Assembly (NCBI GenBank): GCA_937926555.1
Contig: CALAZX010000223.1
Coordinates: forward strand, 1 to 27,426
Direction of reading: 5' to 3'
DNA: 27,426 nt
From: an uncultured Negativicutes bacterium
GTDB lineage: Bacteria > Bacillota > Negativicutes > Acidaminococcales > Acidaminococcaceae
A program made the translations under genes and the position numbers. The stretch's first letter is position 1. Each line of letters starts with the position of its first letter. Below the pieces are notes generated by a model. The model had not been told where the DNA came from, ran no database searches, and worked only from the letters and a program-made list of their open reading frames with translations. Of the stretch, positions 1 to 6,656 are shown in pieces.

Positions 1-83
1 ATGTCTACCGGCTGGAGAAACAGGGCGTGCGCCGTATCCGCGGCATGCTGTCCCGTTTCATCAGCGAGTTCCGCAAAGGCTGA
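1..83 (+). CDS. 3' end of an unidentified gene (partial)
   Basis: The window opens inside a gene read in the frame starting at base 3. The last 26 codons are visible and end in TGA at 81-83. The tail is basic (ends FRKG, with several Arg and Lys) and its codons favour G or C in the third position like the genes downstream, which is why I treat it as coding. The fragment is too short to name a family. In related genomes transport or TamB-like envelope genes can precede bamA, but nothing here shows that. A weak terminator-like hairpin at 141-169 and a new promoter at 191-219 suggest the transcription unit ends here. Confidence 0.55.
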   Translation, partial: VYRLEKQGVRRIRGMLSRFISEFRKG

Positions 84-140
84 GCCGGATGCCGATTTTG
101 AAGAAAACAGGTCGAAATGCGGCAAAAAACGGCAGAAAAT

Positions 141-169
141 GATGATAATCGCATAGAATCATCTTTTTT
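141..169 (+). terminator. weak AT-rich terminator
   Basis: GATGAT (141-146) pairs with ATCATC (158-163) across an 11-base loop and is followed directly by six T (164-169). The stem is short and AT-rich, so termination may be inefficient. It lies between the partial gene and the promoter at 191-219, where a unit boundary is expected. Confidence 0.4.
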
Positions 170-190
170 GAGATTAATTCCTGCGTTAAA

Positions 191-219
191 TTGCCAAATC
201 TTTTCCGATTATATATAAT
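191..219 (+). promoter_or_regulatory. sigma-70-type promoter for the 254-796 gene
   Basis: The -35 box TTGCCA (191-196, 5 of 6 matches) is separated by 17 bases from a perfect TATAAT -10 box (214-219). Transcription would begin near 226. This argues against the longer reading frame that could begin at the TTG at 191, and supports the ATG at 254. Confidence 0.65.
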
Positions 220-253
220 TATAAGGAATTGGTTGCAGAAAGGGGAGAACGTC

Positions 254-796
254 ATGGGTATCGGCAAAACGGTATGCAGCCGGATCCGGAACGCGAGGGC
301 CAGTCTGGACAACGCGGAACGCAGTTTCCGCGACAACCGGTCGGTCCGGGGCGAGCTGGATCTGATGCTGGCGGAAGCCGAGCTGCAGAATATCAGGCAG
401 AAACGGCCGGGCTGGGTGAGCTGGACCCGCCAGACCTTCGCGGCCCTGGCCGCGGTGGTGATCCTGGCTGCAGGCGGCCTGGGATGGTGGTGGGCAAGCA
501 GCACCAATCCCGCCGTCAATGCAGGGTATGGCAGTGATGCCCATGCCGCGGCGGCTCCCGTGGCGGAGACCGCGGGAACCCGTTCCACCGTCCCTGCGGC
601 GGGAACAGGAACGTACGCGGCGGAGACGGTCTCCCGGGAGAACGGGGCCGGGAAGGCTGACCGGGCGGGACGTCCGGACAGCGGGACCGGAATCCGTCAG
701 GAGGAAGCCGGCCCGCGGCCGGAACGGGTGAAACTCTCCAACACCCGGATGCAGCAGCTGATCCGTTCCGGACGGCAGGAACTGAGCGGCTACTGA
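254..796 (+). CDS. single-pass membrane protein of unknown function
   Basis: A 180-residue protein that I do not recognise. Residues 1-55 are charged and probably helical. Residues 61-80 form one hydrophobic span ending in a Trp cluster (GWWW). Residues 81-155 are a low-complexity Ala/Gly/Thr/Ser/Glu-rich region, and the last 25 residues are charged and end in SGY. With basic residues before the span, the N-terminus is probably cytoplasmic and the tail periplasmic. The ATG at 254 is chosen because GGGGAG (242-247) lies 6 bases upstream and a promoter occupies 191-219. Its place directly before bamA hints at an envelope role, but that is inference from position only. Confidence 0.7.
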   Translation: MGIGKTVCSRIRNARASLDNAERSFRDNRSVRGELDLMLAEAELQNIRQKRPGWVSWTRQTFAALAAVVILAAGGLGWWWASSTNPAVNAGYGSDAHAAAAPVAETAGTRSTVPAAGTGTYAAETVSRENGAGKADRAGRPDSGTGIRQEEAGPRPERVKLSNTRMQQLIRSGRQELSGY

Positions 797-817
797 GCCC
801 ATTGGCGCTACAAGGCG

Positions 818-862
818 GCGCGCCGTCCCGGGCAGAAGACAGGTCTGCCCGGGACGGTGCGC
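818..862 (+). other. long GC-rich hairpin between 254-796 gene and bamA
   Basis: A 14-bp perfect stem (823-836 with 844-857) extends by five more pairs, one of them G-T, to 818-862 around a 7-base loop. No T-tract follows, so it is not a classic intrinsic terminator. It could be a terminator helped by other factors, or a stabilising or attenuating mRNA structure ahead of bamA. Confidence 0.6.
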
Positions 863-900
863 GGCACCATGAGAAAGTCTGAGAATGCAGTCATGCATTT

Positions 901-928
901 TTGATAAAGAAGTGACAAACAATAAATT
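901..928 (+). promoter_or_regulatory. possible bamA promoter
   Basis: TTGATA (901-906) is followed after 16 bases by TAAATT (923-928). The region is AT-rich compared with its surroundings. An alternative pair, GTGACA (912-917) and TAAAAT (934-939), would place the start site inside the bamA ribosome binding site, so the first pair is preferred. The -10 match is only 4 of 6, so this is tentative. Confidence 0.3.
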
Positions 929-956
929 CCTAATAAAATCAGGGAGGTTTCAATTA

Positions 957-2882
957 ATGAACAAACACGCTTTTGCGAAGCAACTGGCATTAGGACTGGC
1001 AACAACCATGCTGGCGGCAGCTCCGGTATTCGCGGAGACCACTCCCAGTCTGTCCCAGACGGTGGATACCCGTACCGGACAGCTGGAGAGCCGTGAACAG
1101 CCTCTTGGCGTGGCCAACACGCCCGAGCCGGAACTGGGCAATGTGGCCGCACCGGCCCGCGAGCTGACGGCCGCTCCGGTGAACCCGGACCTGGCTCCGT
1201 ATCTGGGCAAGACCATCACCAAGATCTCCATCGAGGGGAACAAAGAGATCCCCACCGACGCGATCCTCTCCTATGTGACCAGCAAGCCCGGCCTGAAACT
1301 CACCGAGGAAGGCCTGAACAGAGATATGCAGGGCATCTATTCCATGGGCTGGTTCTATGACCTCCGTCCGGAGTTCAACCTGGTTCCGGAAGGCGTCCAG
1401 GTGACCTACCGGGTCATGGACAATCCTCCCCTGTCCAAGGTGGTTGTGACGGGCAACACGCTCCTCAGCAACGCCCAGGTGCAGAGAGTGATGGACCTTC
1501 CTGTGGGCAAGATGGTGAACCTCCGGGAAGTCAATGAGAAACTGATGAACCTGGAAGCCATCTACAAGAAAGAGGGCTATATCCTGACCCGTGTCACCGA
1601 CGTGCAGCTGAAACCCGACGGCACCCTGATGGTGCAGCTCAATGAGGGCATCGTGGAAGGCTTCAAGGTGAAGGGCAACGTGAAGACGAAGGACTATGTC
1701 ATCCTCCGGGAGATGCGTCTGAAGAAAGGCCAGCCTTTCAACGCCCTGCTGGCGAAACGCAGCATGCAGCGTATCTACAACCTGGGCTTCTTCGAGGACG
1801 TGAATGTCCGCCTGAACCCGGGCCGCAACCCCAACGCCGTGGAAGTGGAGATCAGCGTGGTTGAGATGAACACCGGCACCTTCGGCATCGGCGCCGGCTA
1901 CAGCGATGCGGACGGCTTCATCGGTATGGTATCCCTGGGCGACAAGAACTTCCGGGGCACCGGCGACAGCGTGAACATCCGCTGGGAGTTCGGCGGCGCT
2001 GACAACAAGAACTACGAGTTCACCTACACGAAACCCTGGCTGGACAAGAAGGAGACCGCTGCGTCCCTGTCCATCTACAGTATGAAGAACGAATATGCGG
2101 ACTACAACCGCAACGGTGACGAGATCGCCCGTTACGACAAGAAACGTATCGGCCAGGAACTGACCTTCAGCCGCAAGGAGGGCGAGTACATCGCCAACTT
2201 CGTGACCCTGAAGAACCGCGACGACAAGTACGAGGGCGCTGTAAGCGGCTACGCCACCCAGTACTATGAGCCGAATTATGTTATTCCTGAAGATGAGAAG
2301 GGGCATATCCCCGAATCTGCAGCGGAGCGCCGCAAAGAGAACTTCGGCGTGACCCACAGCATCGGCTACTCCCGTGTATATGACTCCCGCGACAATATCT
2401 ACGACGCCCACGAAGGCAAACGCAACTCCTACTCCATCGAGTACGGCGGACTGGGCGGCGACTTCGACTTCACCAAGTATGTGGTGGATTACCGCTACTA
2501 CTTCCCCCAGGGCCGGAACGTCATCGCCACGGACCTGTCCGCAGGCTACGCGGCAGGTAATATGCCCCTGAGCCAGCGCTTCTCCATGGGCGGCGCCGAC
2601 ACCCTGCGCGGCTACAAGGACGACCAGTTCAAGGGCAACAGCATGGTGAAAGGCACCATCGAGTACCGCGTGCCCCTGGTGAAGAAAGTACAGGGCGTCC
2701 TCTTCATGGATAGCGGCTATGCCTGGGATAAACGCTTTGAGGATGCGTTCGACATGAGCAAAGTCAAATTCAGCTACGGCGCCGGTCTGCGTATCAACTC
2801 CCCGCTGGGACCCATCAAGCTGGACTACGGCTACGGCTCCGACGGCGGCCGGTTCCACTTCAGCTTCGGCGGCCAGTTCTGA
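957..2882 (+). CDS. bamA: BamA/Omp85 outer-membrane protein assembly factor, three POTRA domains
   Basis: This 641-residue outer-membrane protein inserts beta-barrel proteins. It has a signal peptide (about 1-26, ending PVFA), a Pro/Ala-rich linker (27-82), and three POTRA repeats at roughly 86-155, 158-230 and 233-303. A beta-barrel of about 335 residues follows. The barrel carries the RGY motif of family lid loop L6 (near residue 551) and ends in an aromatic-rich strand with C-terminal Phe, the usual outer-membrane insertion signal. E. coli BamA has five POTRAs and is about 800 residues, so this is a short form. The ATG at 957 has AGGGAGG (941-947) 9 bases upstream; an in-frame ATG at 885 lacks such a site and would bury the signal peptide. 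The next gene begins 12 bases after the stop. Confidence 0.95.
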   Translation: MNKHAFAKQLALGLATTMLAAAPVFAETTPSLSQTVDTRTGQLESREQPLGVANTPEPELGNVAAPARELTAAPVNPDLAPYLGKTITKISIEGNKEIPTDAILSYVTSKPGLKLTEEGLNRDMQGIYSMGWFYDLRPEFNLVPEGVQVTYRVMDNPPLSKVVVTGNTLLSNAQVQRVMDLPVGKMVNLREVNEKLMNLEAIYKKEGYILTRVTDVQLKPDGTLMVQLNEGIVEGFKVKGNVKTKDYVILREMRLKKGQPFNALLAKRSMQRIYNLGFFEDVNVRLNPGRNPNAVEVEISVVEMNTGTFGIGAGYSDADGFIGMVSLGDKNFRGTGDSVNIRWEFGGADNKNYEFTYTKPWLDKKETAASLSIYSMKNEYADYNRNGDEIARYDKKRIGQELTFSRKEGEYIANFVTLKNRDDKYEGAVSGYATQYYEPNYVIPEDEKGHIPESAAERRKENFGVTHSIGYSRVYDSRDNIYDAHEGKRNSYSIEYGGLGGDFDFTKYVVDYRYYFPQGRNVIATDLSAGYAAGNMPLSQRFSMGGADTLRGYKDDQFKGNSMVKGTIEYRVPLVKKVQGVLFMDSGYAWDKRFEDAFDMSKVKFSYGAGLRINSPLGPIKLDYGYGSDGGRFHFSFGGQF

Positions 2883-2894
2883 CCGGTCGGCGAC

Positions 2895-4196
2895 ATGAGA
2901 AAGATATTTCCCCACCTGCTGCCGGGCCTGGCCCTGACAGGCATGGCGGTCCTGGGTCTCACGGCCCCGGCTGCCGCGGCCCCGGTGACCCGGGTGGAGG
3001 TGACGGTCCGCGATAGCGGACGGCAGGCCAGCCCCCGGCTGCTGGAGCGCATGGCTTCCAGCATGCAGGTGGTGGCGGAACAGCTTTTCAACGGCAAGGA
3101 CAGCAGCCTGGTGGAAGAGGAGCGGGACGACTACCGGCGGCTGCTGGCGGAGATCTCCGACCGCGTGATCACCGGCTACCAGACCGGGGATGTGGCATTG
3201 ACGGCAGTGGACGGGGCGCAGGGCGCCACCGCACGGCTTGTCTTCACCGTGTCCCCCTGGGGCGGCGTGGTCCGTGATGCGGCGGTGGACCTGCAGTTTT
3301 CCGGCATCAGTCCGGAGGCGGTTCCCCTCTTGGAGCAGCGGCTCCCGGGACTGAGACGGGATATCCGCCAGACTCTCCGGGGAGCCTCCCTGGACGCGGC
3401 GGACTGGGCCACCGGTATCCTCCGGGCCCGTATCCGTGAGCAGGTGCGGCAGGCGCTGCCCGAGTTCAAGGCGGCGGTGGACCTGGTGACCCGCAACGAC
3501 GTGGCGGTGGTCCAGGTCATCATCTATCCGGTGGGACAGGTGGTGCAGGATGTAGAGTACAGCATGGTCTCCCACTCTATCCCCAATATCCTGCTGATGA
3601 AGCTGAAATACAGTTACAGTGAGAAAGCCAAGGCCATCCGGGGGCTGCCCGTGGCCTATGTGGCACGGAACAGGAAGGTGCTGGAGCAGAAACTGCTCCG
3701 GGAGCTGGAGCGTGAGCCCCGGGTGCGGCGGCATCATCTGAGACCCGGCGTCACCATCGTGCCCGGTCCGGACACCCGGGTGGACATCACCCTGGAATCC
3801 GACGAGTACGTGATCTGGTTCGAAGGCTACGGCGATATCGGACGGGACGACCACAATCTGTCCGGCAAGGCCCATTTCGGCAAGATGATCTCCCGGCAGG
3901 ACGAGGTCTTCGGCGAGATCGGTCTGGACCTGAAGGACGTGGAATGGCAGTTCAGCCCCGGCTACACCTGGCATAACGGCAAGCTGGCCCTCTCCTGGCG
4001 GCGGATTTTCCCCGAGGCGGAGAACGGCTGGAAAGCGGAATACAAGTTCGCGCCCCGCTGGCGTGTACGGGCGGAGCGGTTCGGCGACAGGCATGAGAAC
4101 GAATACGCCCTGCGGTACCGGATCCACGAGTTCCTCAGCGGCGAGTACGTGTACTCCACCAACAAGTCCTATTTCCGTGTCATCGGCAACCTGTGA
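2895..4196 (+). CDS. secreted protein of unknown function, POTRA-like modules plus probable small beta-barrel
   Basis: I do not recognise this 433-residue protein. It has a signal peptide (about 1-29, ending AAAA). Residues 30-120, 121-212 and 213-300 each show strand, helices, then two strands, a pattern like POTRA domains. The third is clearest: a strand, a helical stretch with LEQKLLREL, then TRVDITLE. From about 301 to 433 the chain becomes alternating aromatic/polar strands, roughly eight, and ends VIGNL, which suggests a small outer-membrane barrel. The domain reading is by eye and not a database match. It starts 12 bases after bamA with no strong ribosome site, so it is probably translated by coupling. 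A BamA partner or an outer-membrane scaffold are both possible. Confidence 0.85.
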   Translation: MRKIFPHLLPGLALTGMAVLGLTAPAAAAPVTRVEVTVRDSGRQASPRLLERMASSMQVVAEQLFNGKDSSLVEEERDDYRRLLAEISDRVITGYQTGDVALTAVDGAQGATARLVFTVSPWGGVVRDAAVDLQFSGISPEAVPLLEQRLPGLRRDIRQTLRGASLDAADWATGILRARIREQVRQALPEFKAAVDLVTRNDVAVVQVIIYPVGQVVQDVEYSMVSHSIPNILLMKLKYSYSEKAKAIRGLPVAYVARNRKVLEQKLLRELEREPRVRRHHLRPGVTIVPGPDTRVDITLESDEYVIWFEGYGDIGRDDHNLSGKAHFGKMISRQDEVFGEIGLDLKDVEWQFSPGYTWHNGKLALSWRRIFPEAENGWKAEYKFAPRWRVRAERFGDRHENEYALRYRIHEFLSGEYVYSTNKSYFRVIGNL

Positions 4197-4296
4197 CGGT
4201 TTCCCCCTGGACTTTCCTACATGGAAGAGGAGGGTTCCGGTTATGGCGGTTCCGTGTCACTTCTGTGACGTTCGTGAGGAATCACGGCGTCCTTGG

Positions 4297-4325
4297 TTGA
4301 AAGTATGGCAACGGACTGATATAAT
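4297..4325 (+). promoter_or_regulatory. strong promoter for first ompH gene
   Basis: TTGAAA (4297-4302) is followed after 17 bases by a perfect TATAAT (4320-4325), preceded by TGA, which forms an extended -10. Transcription would start near 4332 and give a 5' leader of about 47 bases. Upstream, small inverted repeats (GTCAC/GTGAC at 4256-4269 and CGTGA/TCACG at 4273-4286) could be mRNA ends or protein sites. This is the best promoter in the window and suggests high expression of the Skp-like protein. Confidence 0.75.
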
Positions 4326-4378
4326 ATTCAAGAATACTAATTTACGTATAGTACGTACAGAAAGCGGGTAATTTTATT

Positions 4379-4867
4379 ATGATGGAAAAATTGCGCAATC
4401 CGAAAAACGTGAAGATGATCTCCCTGATTGTAGCGGCGATCTTCGTACTGGGCTGCTTCACGATCGCCCTGTCTTCCGGCGGCTTCAATGGCACGGCTTC
4501 CGCCGCGGCCAACGACTCCGCTATCGGCGTGGTGAACTACCAGGTGCTGGTGGCACAGTCCCCGCAGCTGGAGGATGTGAAAACCACCATGCAGAAAGCC
4601 TACAAAGAGGCCAATGACGAGTTCATCGCCAAGAGCAAGAACATGAACAACGCCGAGAAAGAGCGGTATTTCAGACAGCTGCAGGAGCGGCTGAACCTGA
4701 AAGAGAAAGAGATGATGGATCCGCTGCTGGACAGCGTCAATGACACCATCAAACAGGTAGCCGACAAGAAGGGCCTGAAAGTCGTTGTGGACAAATCCAC
4801 CGTCATCTACGGTGGCCTGGACATCACCGATGAGGTGGCCAAGAAGCTCCAGAGCGCTAAAAAATAA
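4379..4867 (+). CDS. ompH: OmpH/Skp-like periplasmic chaperone
   Basis: A 162-residue member of the OmpH/Skp family, which holds unfolded outer-membrane proteins in the periplasm before BamA inserts them. A hydrophobic N-terminus (about 13-32) precedes an Ala-rich stretch (TASA near 39-42) that could be a signal-peptidase site. The VLGC at 23-26 is a poor lipobox because Leu is in the -2 position, so soluble or membrane-anchored are both open. The family start motif IGVVNYQ (about 49-55), a long charged coiled coil (about 65-130), and the family end block (GLKVVVDKSTVIYGG, then DITDEV) are clear. Two ATG codons lie in tandem at 4379 and 4382. It has its own promoter and is followed by a terminator at 4903-4929. 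Confidence 0.9.
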   Translation: MMEKLRNPKNVKMISLIVAAIFVLGCFTIALSSGGFNGTASAAANDSAIGVVNYQVLVAQSPQLEDVKTTMQKAYKEANDEFIAKSKNMNNAEKERYFRQLQERLNLKEKEMMDPLLDSVNDTIKQVADKKGLKVVVDKSTVIYGGLDITDEVAKKLQSAKK

Positions 4868-4902
4868 CAGGAAAGAACCGCGCCATGAAGGCGGTTTCCC
4901 AT

Positions 4903-4929
4903 GAGGCTCCTTCCGGAGCCTCGTTTTCC
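4903..4929 (+). terminator. terminator after first ompH
   Basis: GAGGCTCC (4903-4910) and GGAGCCTC (4915-4922) form a perfect 8-bp stem with a 4-base loop, followed by GTTTTCC. A weaker hairpin (AACCGC with GCGGTT, about 4876-4896) lies just before it. It would end much of the transcript from 4297, with some read-through likely to feed the next gene. Confidence 0.65.
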
Positions 4930-4950
4930 GTTGCTGAAGGAGGTGGCAGG

Positions 4951-5925
4951 ATGCGCTGGCTGACCGTATTCATACTGGGACTGACCCTGCTGGTCTCCGC
5001 CTGCGGCAGACCCGGGTCCGGCGACAAGATCGCCGTGGTGGACCTGGAGAAGGTCCTGGCGGACCATCCGCGGCAGGTGGAGCTGCAGAAGGAGAGGCAG
5101 AGCTATGAGGCGCTGCAGAAAGCCCGGGACAGCCAGGCTCTCTTCCTGCGGACACAGATGGCCAACCTGCGGACCCTCCAGGCGGTGAAACAGTCCGGCC
5201 GGAAGAACTTCCTGGCGGCGGACCTGTTCACCTGGATGACCGAGGAGGAGCTGAAGGAACAGGAGGCGCTGGAGAAAGCCAGAGCCGAGGCCTCTCTCAG
5301 AGCCGACCGGGAACTGGCGGAGGAAAGCCGGGCCCTGGAACGGCAGTACCGGCTCCGCATCTTCAACCTGCGGCTGAAACTGGAGGCAGTCCAGCTGACA
5401 CCGGAGGAGAAGGAGAAGGTCCGGCAGGAGCTGGACCGGGTGCTGGCGGAACGGAACCGGGACCTGGACGCCCTGGAAGCACGGAAAGGCGAGCTGGTGG
5501 CCCGTGACATCGCACCGCTGGTGGAAGCCTCCCGGAAACGGCTGGCGGCAGCGGCGGAGGAGTATCACAAGGGCGCCGCGGCGGACATCTCCGGTATGGA
5601 GAAAAAAGACGCGGACACCCTGGAGAAGGCACCGGCGGCCCTGCTGGACAACCTGGCGAAAATGGACCGGCAGCTGGAAGCGGAGAAGCAGAAACTGGAC
5701 GCACTGGAGAGTAATCTCCGGGACGATATCACCAGCCGGGTGACCCGGATGGCGAAAAAGCGGGGCTACACTGTGGTGTTCAGCCGTTACCAGACCAATG
5801 TCTCCGCTGACGACCTGACACAGGACGTGATCAACGAGCTGCGGCAGGAGGCCTCCAAGGCGAAGACAGCCCGGGCGCTGAAGCCTGCGGGGAAAGCTGC
5901 CCCGGCACAGCCTGCGGGATCCTGA
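4951..5925 (+). CDS. double-length OmpH/Skp-like lipoprotein with long coiled coil
   Basis: A 324-residue protein with a clear lipoprotein signal: a short hydrophobic N-terminus and the lipobox LVSAC, with Cys18 as lipid site. KIAVVDLEKV follows, the usual start of mature OmpH/Skp. The far C-terminus also matches the family (RGYTVVFSRYQTNVSADDLT near the end). Between them lies an Arg/Glu/Leu-rich coiled coil of over 200 residues, about twice the usual Skp length. A Pro/Ala tail ends the chain. The ATG at 4951 is chosen because AAGGAGG (4937-4943) lies 7 bases upstream; a longer frame from 4885 would read through the terminator at 4903-4929 and hide the signal peptide. It may be a membrane-tethered, longer-reach chaperone or a structural spacer. 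Confidence 0.85.
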   Translation: MRWLTVFILGLTLLVSACGRPGSGDKIAVVDLEKVLADHPRQVELQKERQSYEALQKARDSQALFLRTQMANLRTLQAVKQSGRKNFLAADLFTWMTEEELKEQEALEKARAEASLRADRELAEESRALERQYRLRIFNLRLKLEAVQLTPEEKEKVRQELDRVLAERNRDLDALEARKGELVARDIAPLVEASRKRLAAAAEEYHKGAAADISGMEKKDADTLEKAPAALLDNLAKMDRQLEAEKQKLDALESNLRDDITSRVTRMAKKRGYTVVFSRYQTNVSADDLTQDVINELRQEASKAKTARALKPAGKAAPAQPAGS

Positions 5926-6003
5926 GCGGCGGTGGCCGGGAGGTTCCCGGAAGGGAAACGCCTGTTCCCCGGGGGAATATTTTCTGCAGAAAAACGAAAA
6001 ATA

Positions 6004-6028
6004 TGGTATCATACATTGACTGTATGAT
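6004..6028 (+). promoter_or_regulatory. extended -10 promoter overlapped by an operator-like inverted repeat
   Basis: TGG followed by TATCAT (6007-6012) makes an extended -10 element with no convincing -35. An exact 8-bp inverted repeat, ATCATACA (6008-6015) and TGTATGAT (6021-6028) with a 5-base spacer, begins inside the -10 and would cover the start site near 6019. This is the geometry of a repressor operator. The leader to the 6188 start would be about 170 bases and contains a GCTCCG/CGGAGC hairpin (6071-6086) and a 12-bp palindrome (6130-6141). The 262-base gap holds no gene that I can support. Confidence 0.45.
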
Positions 6029-6187
6029 GTACCTGCGGTACGGCGGAAATCGCGGAAAAGGGTCTGCACGGCTCCGCAAACGGAGCGGCAGCGGCTTTCC
6101 GGAGACAGTTCCGCTGTATAAAGATGAAATTATCGCGATAAAATGGTAAAATAAAATCAAGAAAACAAGGAAGGACTGCATAACATT

Positions 6188-6595
6188 ATGAAAAAATTAT
6201 TAGCTTGTCTCATGATCGGTTGTTCTCTTCTGGCCTTCGGTTGCGGCGGACGCAACGCGGCATTCGGCGTGGTTGACATGAAAAAGGTGGAGAGCTCCGC
6301 TCCCGCTGTGAAAACCATCAAGGAAGACCTGATGAACCAGGTGAAGAAGATGGACGAGGATGTGAAGAAAGAGATCGCCGGCAAGAGCAAAGAAGAGCAG
6401 CAGAAGATTGTCGCCGACAAAGCGGCTCAGCTCCAGGTGGCGCAGTCCGAAGCCCAGAACAAGCTGAAAGCAAGTCTGGACACGGCTCTGGCTGAAGTGG
6501 CCAAGGAAAAAGGACTGGGTGCTGTTTTACTGAAAGATGTGGTACCTTCCGGCGGCGTTGACGTGACGGAAGACGTCATCAACAAAATGAAGTAA
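6188..6595 (+). CDS. short OmpH/Skp-like lipoprotein
   Basis: A 135-residue OmpH/Skp family member. The N-terminus has Lys residues, a hydrophobic core and LAFGC, giving a probable lipid site at Cys19; a second Cys at 12 makes the exact site less certain. The family start FGVVDMKKV follows the Cys closely. A Lys/Glu-rich coiled coil covers about 40-100, and the end block has GLGAVLLKDVV, then GVDVTEDVI, as in the family. AAGGAAGGA (6167-6175) lies 12 bases before the ATG, a long but workable spacing. Codons at the very start are AT-rich, as is common for early codons. It ends just before the terminator at 6607-6636. Confidence 0.88.
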   Translation: MKKLLACLMIGCSLLAFGCGGRNAAFGVVDMKKVESSAPAVKTIKEDLMNQVKKMDEDVKKEIAGKSKEEQQKIVADKAAQLQVAQSEAQNKLKASLDTALAEVAKEKGLGAVLLKDVVPSGGVDVTEDVINKMK

Positions 6596-6606
6596 GATAA
6601 CCCTGA

Positions 6607-6636
6607 GCGGGCGGATCTGCGTCCGTCCGCTTTTTT
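6607..6636 (+). terminator. intrinsic terminator between third ompH and lpxD
   Basis: GCGGGCGGA (6607-6615) pairs with TCCGTCCGC (6622-6630), one G-T pair, around a 6-base loop, then six T (6631-6636). The lpxD ribosome site (GGAGAGG, 6641-6647) follows within a few bases and I see no separate promoter, so lpxD probably depends on read-through or the hairpin acts as an attenuator. Confidence 0.8.
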
Positions 6637-6656
6637 GTTAGGAGAGGATCTGGACT

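Noticed and set aside
818..862. Calling the long hairpin before bamA an intrinsic terminator
   Set aside because: No T-tract follows the stem, so it is listed only as a hairpin.
990..4127. A 1045-codon open frame on the minus strand opposite bamA and its neighbour
   Set aside because: It lies wholly opposite two well-supported genes. Strong G/C preference at third codon positions in the real genes removes stop codons from the opposite frame. Its translation is His/Gly/Val-rich with no recognisable domain, and it lacks a ribosome site or promoter.
4885..4950. N-terminal extension of the second ompH to the ATG at 4885
   Set aside because: It would run through the terminator hairpin at 4903-4929 and place 22 residues before an obvious lipoprotein signal; AAGGAGG sits properly before 4951.
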